Part shown: positions 6,212 through 13,205 of the stretch, piece by piece | Position numbering within the stretch: the first letter of the stretch is position 1 | How the letters are laid out: every line of letters begins with the position of its first letter | Assembly (NCBI GenBank): GCA_023419175.1 | Contig: JAEZYG010000080.1 | Span: 1 to 14,824 of the forward strand | Reading direction: 5' to 3' | DNA: 14,824 bases | Origin: Actinomycetes bacterium | GTDB lineage: Bacteria; Actinomycetota; Actinomycetes; Propionibacteriales; Propionibacteriaceae | Notes under the pieces: model-generated | What the model saw: only the letters and a program-made list of their open reading frames with translations | What the model was told of the DNA's origin: nothing | The model's database searches: none | Made by a program: the position numbers and the translations under genes

Positions 6212-7405
6212 GTGTTCGTGAATAGTGACACTAGTGCTCTTCTTGACGATATTCGCCACGCCCTTGATAGCGTCCAAGATCCAGAAATTCACCGCCCTAT
6301 CACTGAGCTGGGCATGGTGAAAGATCTCACCGTTGACGATCAAGGAGTGGTAAGTCTTACCGTTCTATTAACTGTTGCCGGCTGTCCTTTAAAAAATACG
6401 ATTGAAGCCGATGTCCAGCAGGCTATCCGCTCAGTCGATGGCGTCAGCGACGTTATCTTGACGATGTCTGCGATGAGCGATGAACAGCGCGCCGAACTGG
6501 CCACACGCCTGCGCGGCGGACAACCCGCACCTGTCATTCCCTTCGCTCAGCCGGGTAACTTAACACATGTCATTTCTATTGCCTCCGGTAAAGGAGGTGT
6601 CGGCAAAAGTTCGATCACTGTCAATTTGGCTCTCGCTCTCGCCGCTCAGGGAAAGAAAGTCGGTTTATTAGATGCCGATATTTATGGACATTCTGTACCG
6701 GATCTACTCGGCATGAGCGATGATGACCGTCCGACCATGGTCGATTCAATGATCATGCCGGTTCCTGTCAGCTTTGAAAAAGCTGACGGTACGAAAGTCA
6801 CTCTCAAAGTGATCTCTATGGGAATGCTCAAGGAATCTCGTGACCAGGTTATCGCCTGGCGAGGACCGATTCTAGATCGTGCTCTTACCCAATTGCTCAG
6901 CGAAGTCTTCTGGGGAGATCTCGATGTATTTCTTATCGATCTTCCCCCTGGCACTGGAGATGTCGCCATGTCTATCGGCCAGAAATTACCAGGCTCTGAC
7001 ATGATCGTTGTCACGACCCCTCAGCCGAATGTGGCATGGGTAGCCGAGCGTGCTGGCACGATGGGGTCGATGATGAATCAACGGGTCATCGGCGTTGTCG
7101 AGAATATGAGCTGGCTGGAACGTCCATGCCCTAATTGTTCCGCTCATCACCGTATCGAACTCTTTGGATCTGGTGGCGGAAAACAAACCGCTCAAGGCTT
7201 GAGTGAGCGCCTTGGCACCTCGGTAGAACTCCTTGCACAAATCCCGATGGACGAAGCGATGAGCTGCGAATCGGTAGATCAGCCTCCGGTAGTGATTGCC
7301 CATCCCGATCATCCCTGCGCTCAAGCCATCAATGCTCTAGCACAACGATTGATCGCCTCTCGTCCATCTTTGGCGGGACAATCTCTCAATTTAACAACTC
7401 ACTAA
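6212..7405 (+). CDS. mrp: Mrp/ApbC/NBP35 family Fe-S cluster carrier ATPase
   Basis: Cytosolic P-loop ATPase that holds and delivers [4Fe-4S] clusters to apoproteins. The 397 residues begin with a DUF59/MIP18-like domain (about 8-85; PEIHRPITELGMVKDL, then AGCPLKNTI). The ATPase domain has the deviant Walker A SGKGGVGKSS (125-134, two lysines), a Walker B-like stretch VFLIDLPPGTGD, and the cluster-binding CPNC at 306-309 (RPCPNCSAHHRIELFG). Length and domain order are normal. The start is the GTG at 6212: the DUF59 domain begins directly after it, no ribosome site is present, and a TAGCGT box lies 6 nt upstream. It stands alone between the DUF1003 gene and convergent tatB. Confidence 0.94.
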   Translation: MFVNSDTSALLDDIRHALDSVQDPEIHRPITELGMVKDLTVDDQGVVSLTVLLTVAGCPLKNTIEADVQQAIRSVDGVSDVILTMSAMSDEQRAELATRLRGGQPAPVIPFAQPGNLTHVISIASGKGGVGKSSITVNLALALAAQGKKVGLLDADIYGHSVPDLLGMSDDDRPTMVDSMIMPVPVSFEKADGTKVTLKVISMGMLKESRDQVIAWRGPILDRALTQLLSEVFWGDLDVFLIDLPPGTGDVAMSIGQKLPGSDMIVVTTPQPNVAWVAERAGTMGSMMNQRVIGVVENMSWLERPCPNCSAHHRIELFGSGGGKQTAQGLSERLGTSVELLAQIPMDEAMSCESVDQPPVVIAHPDHPCAQAINALAQRLIASRPSLAGQSLNLTTH

Positions 7406-7412
7406 GCATATG

Positions 7413-7450
7413 AAGAGGCTAGAGGAGGTCTTCATCTCCCCTAGCCTCTT
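7413..7450. terminator. bidirectional hairpin between mrp and tatB
   Basis: AAGAGGCTAG (7413-7422) pairs with CTAGCCTCTT (7441-7450), and inside it GGAG pairs with CTCC around a short loop. It lies between two convergent genes. No T-run follows on either strand. Confidence 0.75.
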
Positions 7451-7465
7451 ATCGTCGCATCGTCT

Positions 7466-8005
7466 CTATGTAGCCTCATTATCGTAGGGAATAGACCCGA
7501 CGATGTTGTGAGCGATACCGCAATCGCCTGTCTCTATATCCGATGGCGGAGTTGACGCTTCCACCACCGTCGTTTGGCCTATATCGGGAATAGCTGGCGA
7601 ACTGTCTACCTCCACCTCAGCAGTAGCGGCTTTATCTGTCGTATGAGATGTCGTTTTCTTTCCTGTCACCTCTTTGACGATGTCCGCAGTAGAGGTGAAC
7701 TCCTTTTTCACATTGGAAAGATCTTTCTTAATATCGTCTAAATCCCCTTCGAGATCGGCAAGGATCTGTTTCTTAACGAAGGTTTTAGGGTTTAGATCGG
7801 CCAAGGTCAGATCGGCGTATTCAGGACCTAATTCCTCTTTGAGATGCTCGGTAGCCTGGTCTGCGATGACTTTAAAGGCATAGATGAAACGCGCTGCTTT
7901 ACGTGAAATCTCTGGTAATTTTTCAGGGCCGAACATGATGACGCCCAGCACGAGCAAGACGACAAGCTCACCGCCTCCGATGCCAAAGATCTCCGCTACG
8001 ACCAC
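7466..8005 (-). CDS. tatB: Sec-independent (twin-arginine) translocase subunit TatB
   Basis: Membrane subunit that, with TatC, recognises twin-arginine signal peptides of folded proteins. The 179 residues show the TatA/B pattern: a short N-terminal helix (about 12-25, GELVVLLVLGVIMFG), the PEKLPE hinge, an amphipathic helix (ISRKAARFIYAF), and a long polar tail. Length, the Glu in GGE and the tail fit TatB better than TatA. tatA and tatC are not in the window. The start is the GTG at 8005, needed to include the MVVAEIFGIGGGE N-terminus; it has no clear ribosome site but has TAGCCT 6 nt upstream. It lies 42 nt downstream of dapA with no terminator between, so read-through is possible. The gene is convergent with mrp. 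Confidence 0.93.
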   Translation of the reverse strand: MVVAEIFGIGGGELVVLLVLGVIMFGPEKLPEISRKAARFIYAFKVIADQATEHLKEELGPEYADLTLADLNPKTFVKKQILADLEGDLDDIKKDLSNVKKEFTSTADIVKEVTGKKTTSHTTDKAATAEVEVDSSPAIPDIGQTTVVEASTPPSDIETGDCGIAHNIVGSIPYDNEAT

Positions 8006-8011
8006 ACTCTA

Positions 8012-8039
8012 AGGCTAGTCCGATGAGAGCTGGGGGCAA
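8012..8039 (-). promoter_or_regulatory. tatB promoter (leaderless)
   Basis: On the minus strand TTGCCC (8039-8034), 16 nt, TAGCCT (8017-8012), then 6 nt to the GTG at 8005. Four of six bases match the -35 consensus. It lies in the 42-nt gap after dapA and would make tatB independent of it. Confidence 0.6.
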
Positions 8040-8047
8040 ATTGCGTT

Positions 8048-8929
8048 TTAGAGCTGAACGCTATCGAGTAGTTCGGCAAAACGAGCGCTCTGGCAAGAAT
8101 CTGCTGGCAGAAGAGGCATGCGCACTCCTCCGACAGGGAAATTGCGATGAGCTAAACCGGCCTTGACCAACATCACACCTTGAGTGGCGAAAACCCCTGT
8201 ATAGATCGGAAGAAGACGCTGATAAATGTCGAGAGCCTTTGCGCTATCCCCACGATCCCACGCCTCAATCAGATCATAGGTGGCACGTCCAGTGAAATGG
8301 GTGGAAGTTCCCACCAGACCTACGCCACCAACAGAGAGCATGGGTAGAATCTTCGCATCATCGCCGGCATAATATGCCAGATCGCTTTCGGCGATAATCC
8401 TTGCAGACGAGGTCAGGTCATTCTTGGCATCTTTGACAGCAACGATAGAGGGATGAGCTGATAGTCGCATGATCAGCTCAGGGCTGAGAGCCCGTCCTGT
8501 GCGATGAGGGATATCGTAAAGCATGATCGGCAGATCGGTCGTTGAGGCCAAAGCCGTGAAATGACGCTCCATCGCATCTTCGGGAGGAAGGGAATAATAG
8601 GGGGAGACGATGAGTAAGCCATCCGCTCCCGCCTGAGCGGCTTGCTTGCACAGATAAGCCGAATGACTGGTGTCATTCGTCCCACACCCTGCAATGACAT
8701 GAGCTCGATCTTTGAGCGTCTGCTTGACCACACGCACCAATTCAGTTTTTTCCTCATCACTGGTCGTGGGGGATTCACCTGTCGTCCCATTGATGACAAG
8801 GGCATCGTTGCGCTGATGATCGACAAGATAGTCAGCGAGCTGGGCAGCCCTGTCGTAATCGACATTCCCTTGCTCGTCAAAGGGTGTGACCATGGCGGTA
8901 ATCAATCGGCCAAAAATCGCATCGCTCAT
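8048..8929 (-). CDS. dapA: 4-hydroxy-tetrahydrodipicolinate synthase
   Basis: First committed step of the diaminopimelate/lysine pathway: condensation of pyruvate with aspartate semialdehyde in the cytosol. The 293 residues have the usual family length and all key residues: T49 and T50 in NGTTGESPTT, Y138 and R143 in LYDIPHRTGRAL, and the Schiff-base lysine K166 in IVAVKDAKND. The ATG at 8929 has no good ribosome site but has TAGCAT 6 nt upstream. Downstream comes tatB; dapE and dapD lie about 5 kb away in the same window. In the corresponding mycobacterial region this place is taken by sigE-rseA-htrA, so dapA may have moved in or replaced them. Confidence 0.95.
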   Translation of the reverse strand: MSDAIFGRLITAMVTPFDEQGNVDYDRAAQLADYLVDHQRNDALVINGTTGESPTTSDEEKTELVRVVKQTLKDRAHVIAGCGTNDTSHSAYLCKQAAQAGADGLLIVSPYYSLPPEDAMERHFTALASTTDLPIMLYDIPHRTGRALSPELIMRLSAHPSIVAVKDAKNDLTSSARIIAESDLAYYAGDDAKILPMLSVGGVGLVGTSTHFTGRATYDLIEAWDRGDSAKALDIYQRLLPIYTGVFATQGVMLVKAGLAHRNFPVGGVRMPLLPADSCQSARFAELLDSVQL

Positions 8930-8935
8930 ATTTCC

Positions 8936-8941
8936 ATGCTA
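8936..8941 (-). promoter_or_regulatory. -10 box of dapA (leaderless)
   Basis: TAGCAT on the minus strand with exactly 6 nt (8935-8930) before the ATG at 8929. No -35 resemblance is visible at 16-18 nt. The divergent region 8930-9099 also holds the promoter of the methyltransferase gene. Confidence 0.5.
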
Positions 8942-9041
8942 GGGGGCTTTAGTGTCGGATAACAGATTTCAGCGTATTTTTCACAACTTTCCTTCCTCCT
9001 CATTTGCAGAAGAACGGATGAAGCGAGCAGAGAAGAACGCG

Positions 9042-9047
9042 TATGAT
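9042..9047 (+). promoter_or_regulatory. candidate -10 box of the O-methyltransferase gene
   Basis: TATGAT, close to consensus. Transcription would start near 9054, at a small inverted repeat (ATAAG-C-CTTAT, 9054-9064), giving a leader of about 46 nt with the ribosome site GTGAGGA. No clear -35 box is visible. Confidence 0.35.
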
Positions 9048-9099
9048 TACGACATAAGCCTTATCGATATCAGTTGACGATGCATGAGTGAGGATGGAT

Positions 9100-9741
9100 A
9101 TGAGCGAAACCTTTCTTCTCGATCAGCGCTCTTTAACCTTGTGCGAGGAGTTCGTCTCCGTAGACGAGTCCGTTCAAAAAGCCTGTGATGAGGCTTTATT
9201 GGCAGGTATGGACGCACTCTCTAGAGGTGCTACCGCCGCGTTAACCTTTGCCGCACAAGCGATTGACGCACGCAATATCGTCGAGATAGGCACTGGAAAT
9301 GGAGAATCTGGATTAGCATTTTTCTCCGCTATGGGCTCCGAAGGAATGCTGACCACCATCGACACCCGTCCTGATCGGCAGGATCGAGCACGTCAAGCCT
9401 TCAAAGAGGTAGGAATCGCTCCTCGGCAGGTACGCCTTATCCCTGGCAATCCTCTCGAAATCCTCAACAATCTACGCGATAGCGCCTATGACATCGTCTT
9501 TATCAATGGCGACAAGCTTGAATATGTGGAACACCTCGCTCAAGCCGAACGACTTCTTCGTCCTCGTGGATTGGTCATCATCAACGATGCTCTATGGCAT
9601 AACCTGGTAGCAGATCCACGCGATGAATCGGATGAATCGGTCATCATTCGTGAAACATTGGAATCCATGAGATCCAATGAGGCTTTTACTCCCCTACTTA
9701 TCCCCCTTGGGGAAGGTTTACTCTTCGCTGTGCGCAATTGA
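9100..9741 (+). CDS. SAM-dependent O-methyltransferase family protein (Rv1220c-like)
   Basis: 213 residues from the ATG at 9100. The Rossmann-type SAM site is clear (NIVEIGTGNGESGLAFF), followed by TTIDTRPDRQDRARQAF and the LLRPRGLVIINDALWHN segment typical of the COMT-like bacterial O-methyltransferases. In that family three residues bind Mg2+, in FIDADK and DN. Here the first is FINGDK (N136) and the pair is N162-D163, so the usual D/D/N set appears as N/N/D. Activity is therefore uncertain and the substrate unknown. ATG 9100 is preferred because GTGAGGA lies 5 nt upstream; GTG 9088 and ATG 9094 are also in frame. In mycobacteria the equivalent gene lies divergent from sigE; here it is divergent from dapA. 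Confidence 0.85.
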   Translation: MSETFLLDQRSLTLCEEFVSVDESVQKACDEALLAGMDALSRGATAALTFAAQAIDARNIVEIGTGNGESGLAFFSAMGSEGMLTTIDTRPDRQDRARQAFKEVGIAPRQVRLIPGNPLEILNNLRDSAYDIVFINGDKLEYVEHLAQAERLLRPRGLVIINDALWHNLVADPRDESDESVIIRETLESMRSNEAFTPLLIPLGEGLLFAVRN

Positions 9742-9753
9742 TCCTCACACAGT

Positions 9754-9790
9754 AAAGATGGCGGTAGATACGATATCTACCGCCATCTTT
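9754..9790. terminator. bidirectional terminator between the methyltransferase gene and glgC
   Basis: A perfect 17-bp stem (9754-9770 with 9774-9790; arm AAAGATGGCGGTAGATA) with a 3-nt CGA loop, ending in TTTCTT on the plus strand. The AAA/TTT ends give short T-runs in both directions. It lies between convergent genes. Confidence 0.88.
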
Positions 9791-9800
9791 CTTATGAGGT

Positions 9801-11024
9801 CTATGAAGCGTTGACCACCGTATTTTTAGACACAACGGTGATTCCTCCGCTAGAGACATGGAAACCTCGAGCCCTATCCGCTTCGATATCGACGCCGATC
9901 TCAGCTCCATCTGCAACGATGACATTTTTATCGAGAATGGCATTACGCACTACAGCATTGCGTCCGATATGAGCCTTATGCATGATGACGCAACGATCTA
10001 CCACAGCATGATCGTCTACTCTCACGCCTGGGCTCAAGACGCAATGATCGACATCTCCGCCCGAGATGATACATCCGTTGCTGACGATGGAGGATTCCGC
10101 CGTACCATGCAAGGTGAACTTCGCTCCTGGCATCTGCGGCATCGAGGTTAAAATCGGCCAGCGATCGTTATAGAGGCTGAATTCTGGAACCACTGAAATC
10201 AGATCCATATGGGCGTCGAAATAGGCATCGATAGTACCTACATCTCGCCAATAATTACCATCTTTCTCAGTAGATCCTGGAACGTGATTCTGGGTGAAAT
10301 CATAGACGGAACAATTATTATCTTTCACGAAAGCGGGGATAATATTTCCCCCCATATCGTGTTTTGAATCCTGATCTTTACCGTCAGCATTGAGCATTTC
10401 AACGAATGCTTCTCTGGTAAAAATATAATTTCCCATCGAGGCATAGGATTGTTCAGGAGAATCCGCCAGAGCTGGCGGATCTTTCGGTTTCTCTAAGAAC
10501 TCGTTGATAAGCCCTGATGGAGAGGCATCGATAATGCCGAAAGCGGATGCCTCTGAACGCGGAACTCGGATAGCGGCAACGGTGGCATCGCGTCCGCTAT
10601 CGATGTGATAGTCGAGCATCTTCGACACATCCATGCGATAGATATTGTCTGCACCAAAGACGATCACATAATCGGGATCTTCATCGTTGATAAGATTCAT
10701 CGATTGATAGATGGCATCTGCACTACCTTGATACCAATGCGGACCGCGTCTTTGCTGAGCGGGAACTGGGGCGACATAATTGCCAAGCATCGTTGACATT
10801 CTCCAGGTCAAAGCGATGTGACGATCCAATGAATGCGATTTATATTGAGTAAGAACCGCAATCTTGGTAAAACCGGAATTGACCATATTGGATAGGGCAA
10901 AATCGATCAGACGATATGTTCCCCCGAAAGGCACTGCAGGTTTGGCGCGATCGGCGGTGAGCGGCATCAAACGCTTGCCTTCTCCTCCAGCGAGGATGAT
11001 GCACAGGACTTTGGGCTTCGGCAT
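9801..11024 (-). CDS. glgC: glucose-1-phosphate adenylyltransferase (ADP-glucose pyrophosphorylase)
   Basis: Makes ADP-glucose from ATP and glucose-1-phosphate, the regulated entry to glycogen and alpha-glucan. The 407 residues have normal length. The N-terminal nucleotidyltransferase signature LAGGEGKRLMPLT and RAKPAVPFGG (11-35), GSADAIYQSM, IVFGADNIYRMD and EFLEKP in the sugar-phosphate region are present, with a C-terminal left-handed beta-helix-like region (about 300-400). The ATG at 11024 has no ribosome site; a strong promoter places transcription at the start codon. It is divergent from glgM/glgA, a 180-bp region shared by the two steps of one pathway. Confidence 0.96.
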   Translation of the reverse strand: MPKPKVLCIILAGGEGKRLMPLTADRAKPAVPFGGTYRLIDFALSNMVNSGFTKIAVLTQYKSHSLDRHIALTWRMSTMLGNYVAPVPAQQRRGPHWYQGSADAIYQSMNLINDEDPDYVIVFGADNIYRMDVSKMLDYHIDSGRDATVAAIRVPRSEASAFGIIDASPSGLINEFLEKPKDPPALADSPEQSYASMGNYIFTREAFVEMLNADGKDQDSKHDMGGNIIPAFVKDNNCSVYDFTQNHVPGSTEKDGNYWRDVGTIDAYFDAHMDLISVVPEFSLYNDRWPILTSMPQMPGAKFTLHGTAESSIVSNGCIISGGDVDHCVLSPGVRVDDHAVVDRCVIMHKAHIGRNAVVRNAILDKNVIVADGAEIGVDIEADRARGFHVSSGGITVVSKNTVVNAS

Positions 11025-11030
11025 ATCACG

Positions 11031-11060
11031 ACAATAAACGCCATACAGCCTTTATGACAA
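11031..11060 (-). promoter_or_regulatory. glgC promoter (leaderless)
   Basis: On the minus strand TTGTCA (11060-11055), 18 nt, TATTGT (11036-11031), then 6 nt to the ATG at 11024. Five of six bases match the -35 consensus, making this the best promoter in the window. The rest of the 180-bp divergent region must hold the glgM promoter, for which only TATGAC (11188-11193) was found, a poor candidate. Confidence 0.7.
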
Positions 11061-11204
11061 CTACAGAAGACGATGTCCATGCTATATTTACAGTGGATTT
11101 TTAGTGCCAGAGTTATCAACTCATGAATGGCAAATAATTTCTTCTCTATGAACGATTTCCACGCTTCTTTTTATCTTTTCCTCTTGATATGACACCATCG
11201 AACT

Positions 11205-12413
11205 ATGCGCATTTCTCTTCTCACTCGCGAATACCCTCCAGCCATTTATGGCGGCGCCGGCGTGCATGTCGGACAGCTCACTCCCCGTCTGCAAAAACTC
11301 ATCGACGTCGATGTTCATTGCATGGGTCAAGATCGTCCAGGGGCGAGCGCCCACCTTGAAAATTTCCCTCCTAAAGCCAATTCAGCCCTGCGCACATTCG
11401 GAGCTGACCTTTCGATGGTTGCCTCCTTGCCGGAAGATATCGATCTGGTTCATTCCCACACCTGGTATGCCAATCTCGCAGGATTGCTGGGCGGAGTTTA
11501 CCGCCAAATTCCCCATGTCATCACCGCCCATTCCCTCGAACCCCTACGTCCTTGGAAGCGCGAACAACTTCAGGGAGGATATGAACTTTCCAGTTGGGCT
11601 GAGCGGATGTCCTATGAGCAAGCCGATGCAATCATCGCTGTTTCCTCAGCTATGCGCGATGACATCTTGACCTGTTACCCGCAATTGGATCCAGATAAGG
11701 TTCACGTCGTCCTTAACGGAATCGATACCGAAGAATTTTATCCAGACGATTCGTCTGATTTCTGCAATGAAATCGGTATGGATATCTCACGCCCATCGGT
11801 CGTTTTTGTTGGACGGATCACCCGTCAAAAAGGATTAGTTCATCTTCTGCGCGCCGCCAGGCAACTTCCTGCAGGAGTTCAGATTATCCTTTTGGCATCT
11901 TCTCCCGATACCGAACAGATCAAAGAGGAATTTTCCACAGCACTCGACGAATTGAAGGCGGCAAAACCTGACGATGTCATCTGGATTTCCGAGATGGCTC
12001 CGCGTAGCGCAGTGCGACAAATCATCTCTCACGCGACCGTTTTCGCTTGCCCTTCAGTCTATGAGCCTCTAGGGATTGTCAACTTAGAAGCGATGGCAGC
12101 TCAAACTGCCGTTGTCGCTTCAGCTGTTGGGGGCATTCCCGAGGTGGTCGTCGATCAACAGACCGGACTTCTAGTCGATTACGATCCGAATCGCGCTGAC
12201 GATGCCGATTACATCTGTGACTTTGAACACCGTTTCGCCCAAGCGCTGAAGGAATTAACCGATGATCCTCAACGAGCTAAAGAGATGGGGAAAGCTGGGC
12301 GCCAACGCTGTATCGACCAATTCAGTTGGGAAAAGATCGCCGAAGAAACCGTTAAGGTCTATCGCTGCGCTATCGAGCGCTATCACAAGCGCACCTTGAA
12401 TCATTCCGTATAG
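11205..12413 (+). CDS. glgM: actinobacterial ADP-glucose glycosyltransferase (GlgM/GlgA, GT4)
   Basis: A 402-residue GT-B glycosyltransferase. It strongly resembles the short actinobacterial 'glycogen synthase' beside glgC, such as M. tuberculosis Rv1212c: LTREYPPAIYGGAGVHV at the N-terminus, VHSHTWYANLAG, ITAHSLEPLRPWKREQLQGG, RITRQKG (204-210) and the E287/E295 pair in EPLGIVNLEAMA. Mycobacterial GlgM joins ADP-glucose to glucose-1-phosphate, giving maltose-1-phosphate for the GlgE route; older annotation calls it glgA. Which reaction applies here cannot be read from sequence, and glgE is not in the window. The ATG at 11205 matches the family N-terminus; no ribosome site is visible, and TATGAC (11188-11193) would leave a leader of only a few nt. 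A strong hairpin follows the gene. Confidence 0.92.
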   Translation: MRISLLTREYPPAIYGGAGVHVGQLTPRLQKLIDVDVHCMGQDRPGASAHLENFPPKANSALRTFGADLSMVASLPEDIDLVHSHTWYANLAGLLGGVYRQIPHVITAHSLEPLRPWKREQLQGGYELSSWAERMSYEQADAIIAVSSAMRDDILTCYPQLDPDKVHVVLNGIDTEEFYPDDSSDFCNEIGMDISRPSVVFVGRITRQKGLVHLLRAARQLPAGVQIILLASSPDTEQIKEEFSTALDELKAAKPDDVIWISEMAPRSAVRQIISHATVFACPSVYEPLGIVNLEAMAAQTAVVASAVGGIPEVVVDQQTGLLVDYDPNRADDADYICDFEHRFAQALKELTDDPQRAKEMGKAGRQRCIDQFSWEKIAEETVKVYRCAIERYHKRTLNHSV

Positions 12414-12420
12414 CTATGAG

Positions 12421-12450
12421 TATCTGGACGGATGTATATCTGTCCAGATA
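12421..12450 (+). terminator. hairpin after glgM
   Basis: TATCTGGAC (12421-12429) pairs with GTCCAGATA (12442-12450), and the inner GGAT/ATCT pair (one G-U) extends the stem to 13 bp around a GTAT loop. It begins 7 nt after the stop codon. No T-run follows. The next 130 bases (12451-12580) hold no gene or other structure that I can support. Confidence 0.7.
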
Positions 12451-12580
12451 ATCCCTTCCCATCAACGCAATAAACACCTGCGGATTCACAATGTTTTCTG
12501 AGAAAGAAAATCGCAGATCGAAGATCTCTTTCAGCAACGATTGAGCGTCTCTCCCCTTCTGCACCACATCTCTTAATATG

Positions 12581-12613
12581 AAAAAAGGCGTCCACCCACC
12601 ATAGGTAGACGCC
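12581..12613 (-). terminator. Rho-independent terminator of the dapE operon
   Basis: On the minus strand GGCGTCTACC (12613-12604), a 7-nt loop and GGTGGACGCC (12596-12587; one G-U pair) are followed by six T (12586-12581). It lies 14 nt past the DUF3117 stop. It is the only terminator here with a classical U-tract. Confidence 0.9.
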
Positions 12614-12626
12614 CTGATAAAGATAT

Positions 12627-12800
12627 CTATGCGTTGGGGACGACTCCCTTGAGGCATTCCAACAAAGAGGCAGCCTCCGATTCGTTGATTTCCAGGACGA
12701 GACGACCTCCCCCAGCGATCGGTACACGCATGACCAGTCCGCGACCCTCTTTGGCCACTTCCATAGGTCCGTCGCCAGTACGCGGTTTCATCGCTGCCAT
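12627..12800 (-). CDS. DUF3117 family small protein
   Basis: A 57-residue protein (MAAMKPRTGDGPMEVAKEG, RVPIAGGGRLVLEINESEAA, LKGVVPNA). It fits the short, highly conserved actinobacterial DUF3117 family (Rv1211 in M. tuberculosis, which I recall being described as calmodulin-like). No enzyme motif is visible. The frame extends upstream to 12905, but the ATG at 12800 is right: it matches the family N-terminus and has GAGG 6 nt upstream. It is the last gene of the dapE operon, 40 nt after the DivIVA-like gene and just before a strong terminator. As in mycobacteria it is convergent with glgM/glgA. Confidence 0.92.
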   Translation of the reverse strand: MAAMKPRTGDGPMEVAKEGRGLVMRVPIAGGGRLVLEINESEAASLLECLKGVVPNA

Positions 12801-12840
12801 TCCATCCTCGTTTCTGTCATTCGACGAACTTCTTCTTCTA

Positions 12841-13203
12841 TTATGACTGATCTGCGCAATTTTCGGAGATCTTTCCACAAAGCTGGGAAGAATCGCTATC
12901 CTCACATGCGCAGATAGCGTCTATAGGATCGCCCCTATCGATATCGCTATCGTTTACACAGCGCGATTCGAGATCTTCAATCCTTTGGATCAATTTTTCG
13001 ATGACCTCATCTACCTGCCCCATGTGATAGCCACGGATAACCACAGGAAATCTTAAAGCCTCAATCGAAGCTCGATCACATCGATCCAAATGAGCCCTAT
13101 AGCGATCCTCATCGGTTTTAGGCATCTCCCAACGCCCGTAGGCGATAACGGCAAAAACAGCGATGCTCATAACGATCAATAGAGCAAAAAACCAACCCAT
13201 CAT
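12841..13203 (-). CDS. membrane-anchored DivIVA-like protein with cysteine-rich tail
   Basis: 120 residues. One transmembrane helix (about 3-22, FFALLIVMSIAVFAVIAYG), a linker, a short DivIVA-domain motif at 50-79 (RFPVVIRGYHMGQVDEVIEK and a short coiled coil), and an acidic tail with five cysteines (C82, C98, C100, C109, C116). DivIVA domains bind curved membrane or scaffold polar wall growth; this one has just one motif. Rv1209 in mycobacteria sits in the same place. The ATG at 13203 is chosen because GAGGAG (13214-13209) lies 5 nt upstream; ATG 13200 is also possible, while GTG 13207-13209 would overlap the ribosome site. The gene is translationally coupled to dapE, whose stop overlaps this start region. 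Confidence 0.8.
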   Translation of the reverse strand: MMGWFFALLIVMSIAVFAVIAYGRWEMPKTDEDRYRAHLDRCDRASIEALRFPVVIRGYHMGQVDEVIEKLIQRIEDLESRCVNDSDIDRGDPIDAICACEDSDSSQLCGKISENCADQS

Positions 13204-13205
13204 TC

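Noticed and set aside
12451..12580. Possible small RNA with the AGATC-GAA-GATCT hairpin
   Set aside because: The hairpin is short, no promoter is visible, and GATC palindromes are common throughout the window.
12370..12727. Two minus-strand frames of 95 and 108 codons between glgM and DUF3117
   Set aside because: They run through both terminators and into glgM and DUF3117, overlap each other, and resemble no protein family.
12801..12905. N-terminal extension of the DUF3117 protein to 12905
   Set aside because: The family is about 55 residues and starts MAAMKPRTGDGPM. The extension overlaps the DivIVA-like gene, and the ATG at 12800 has a ribosome site.
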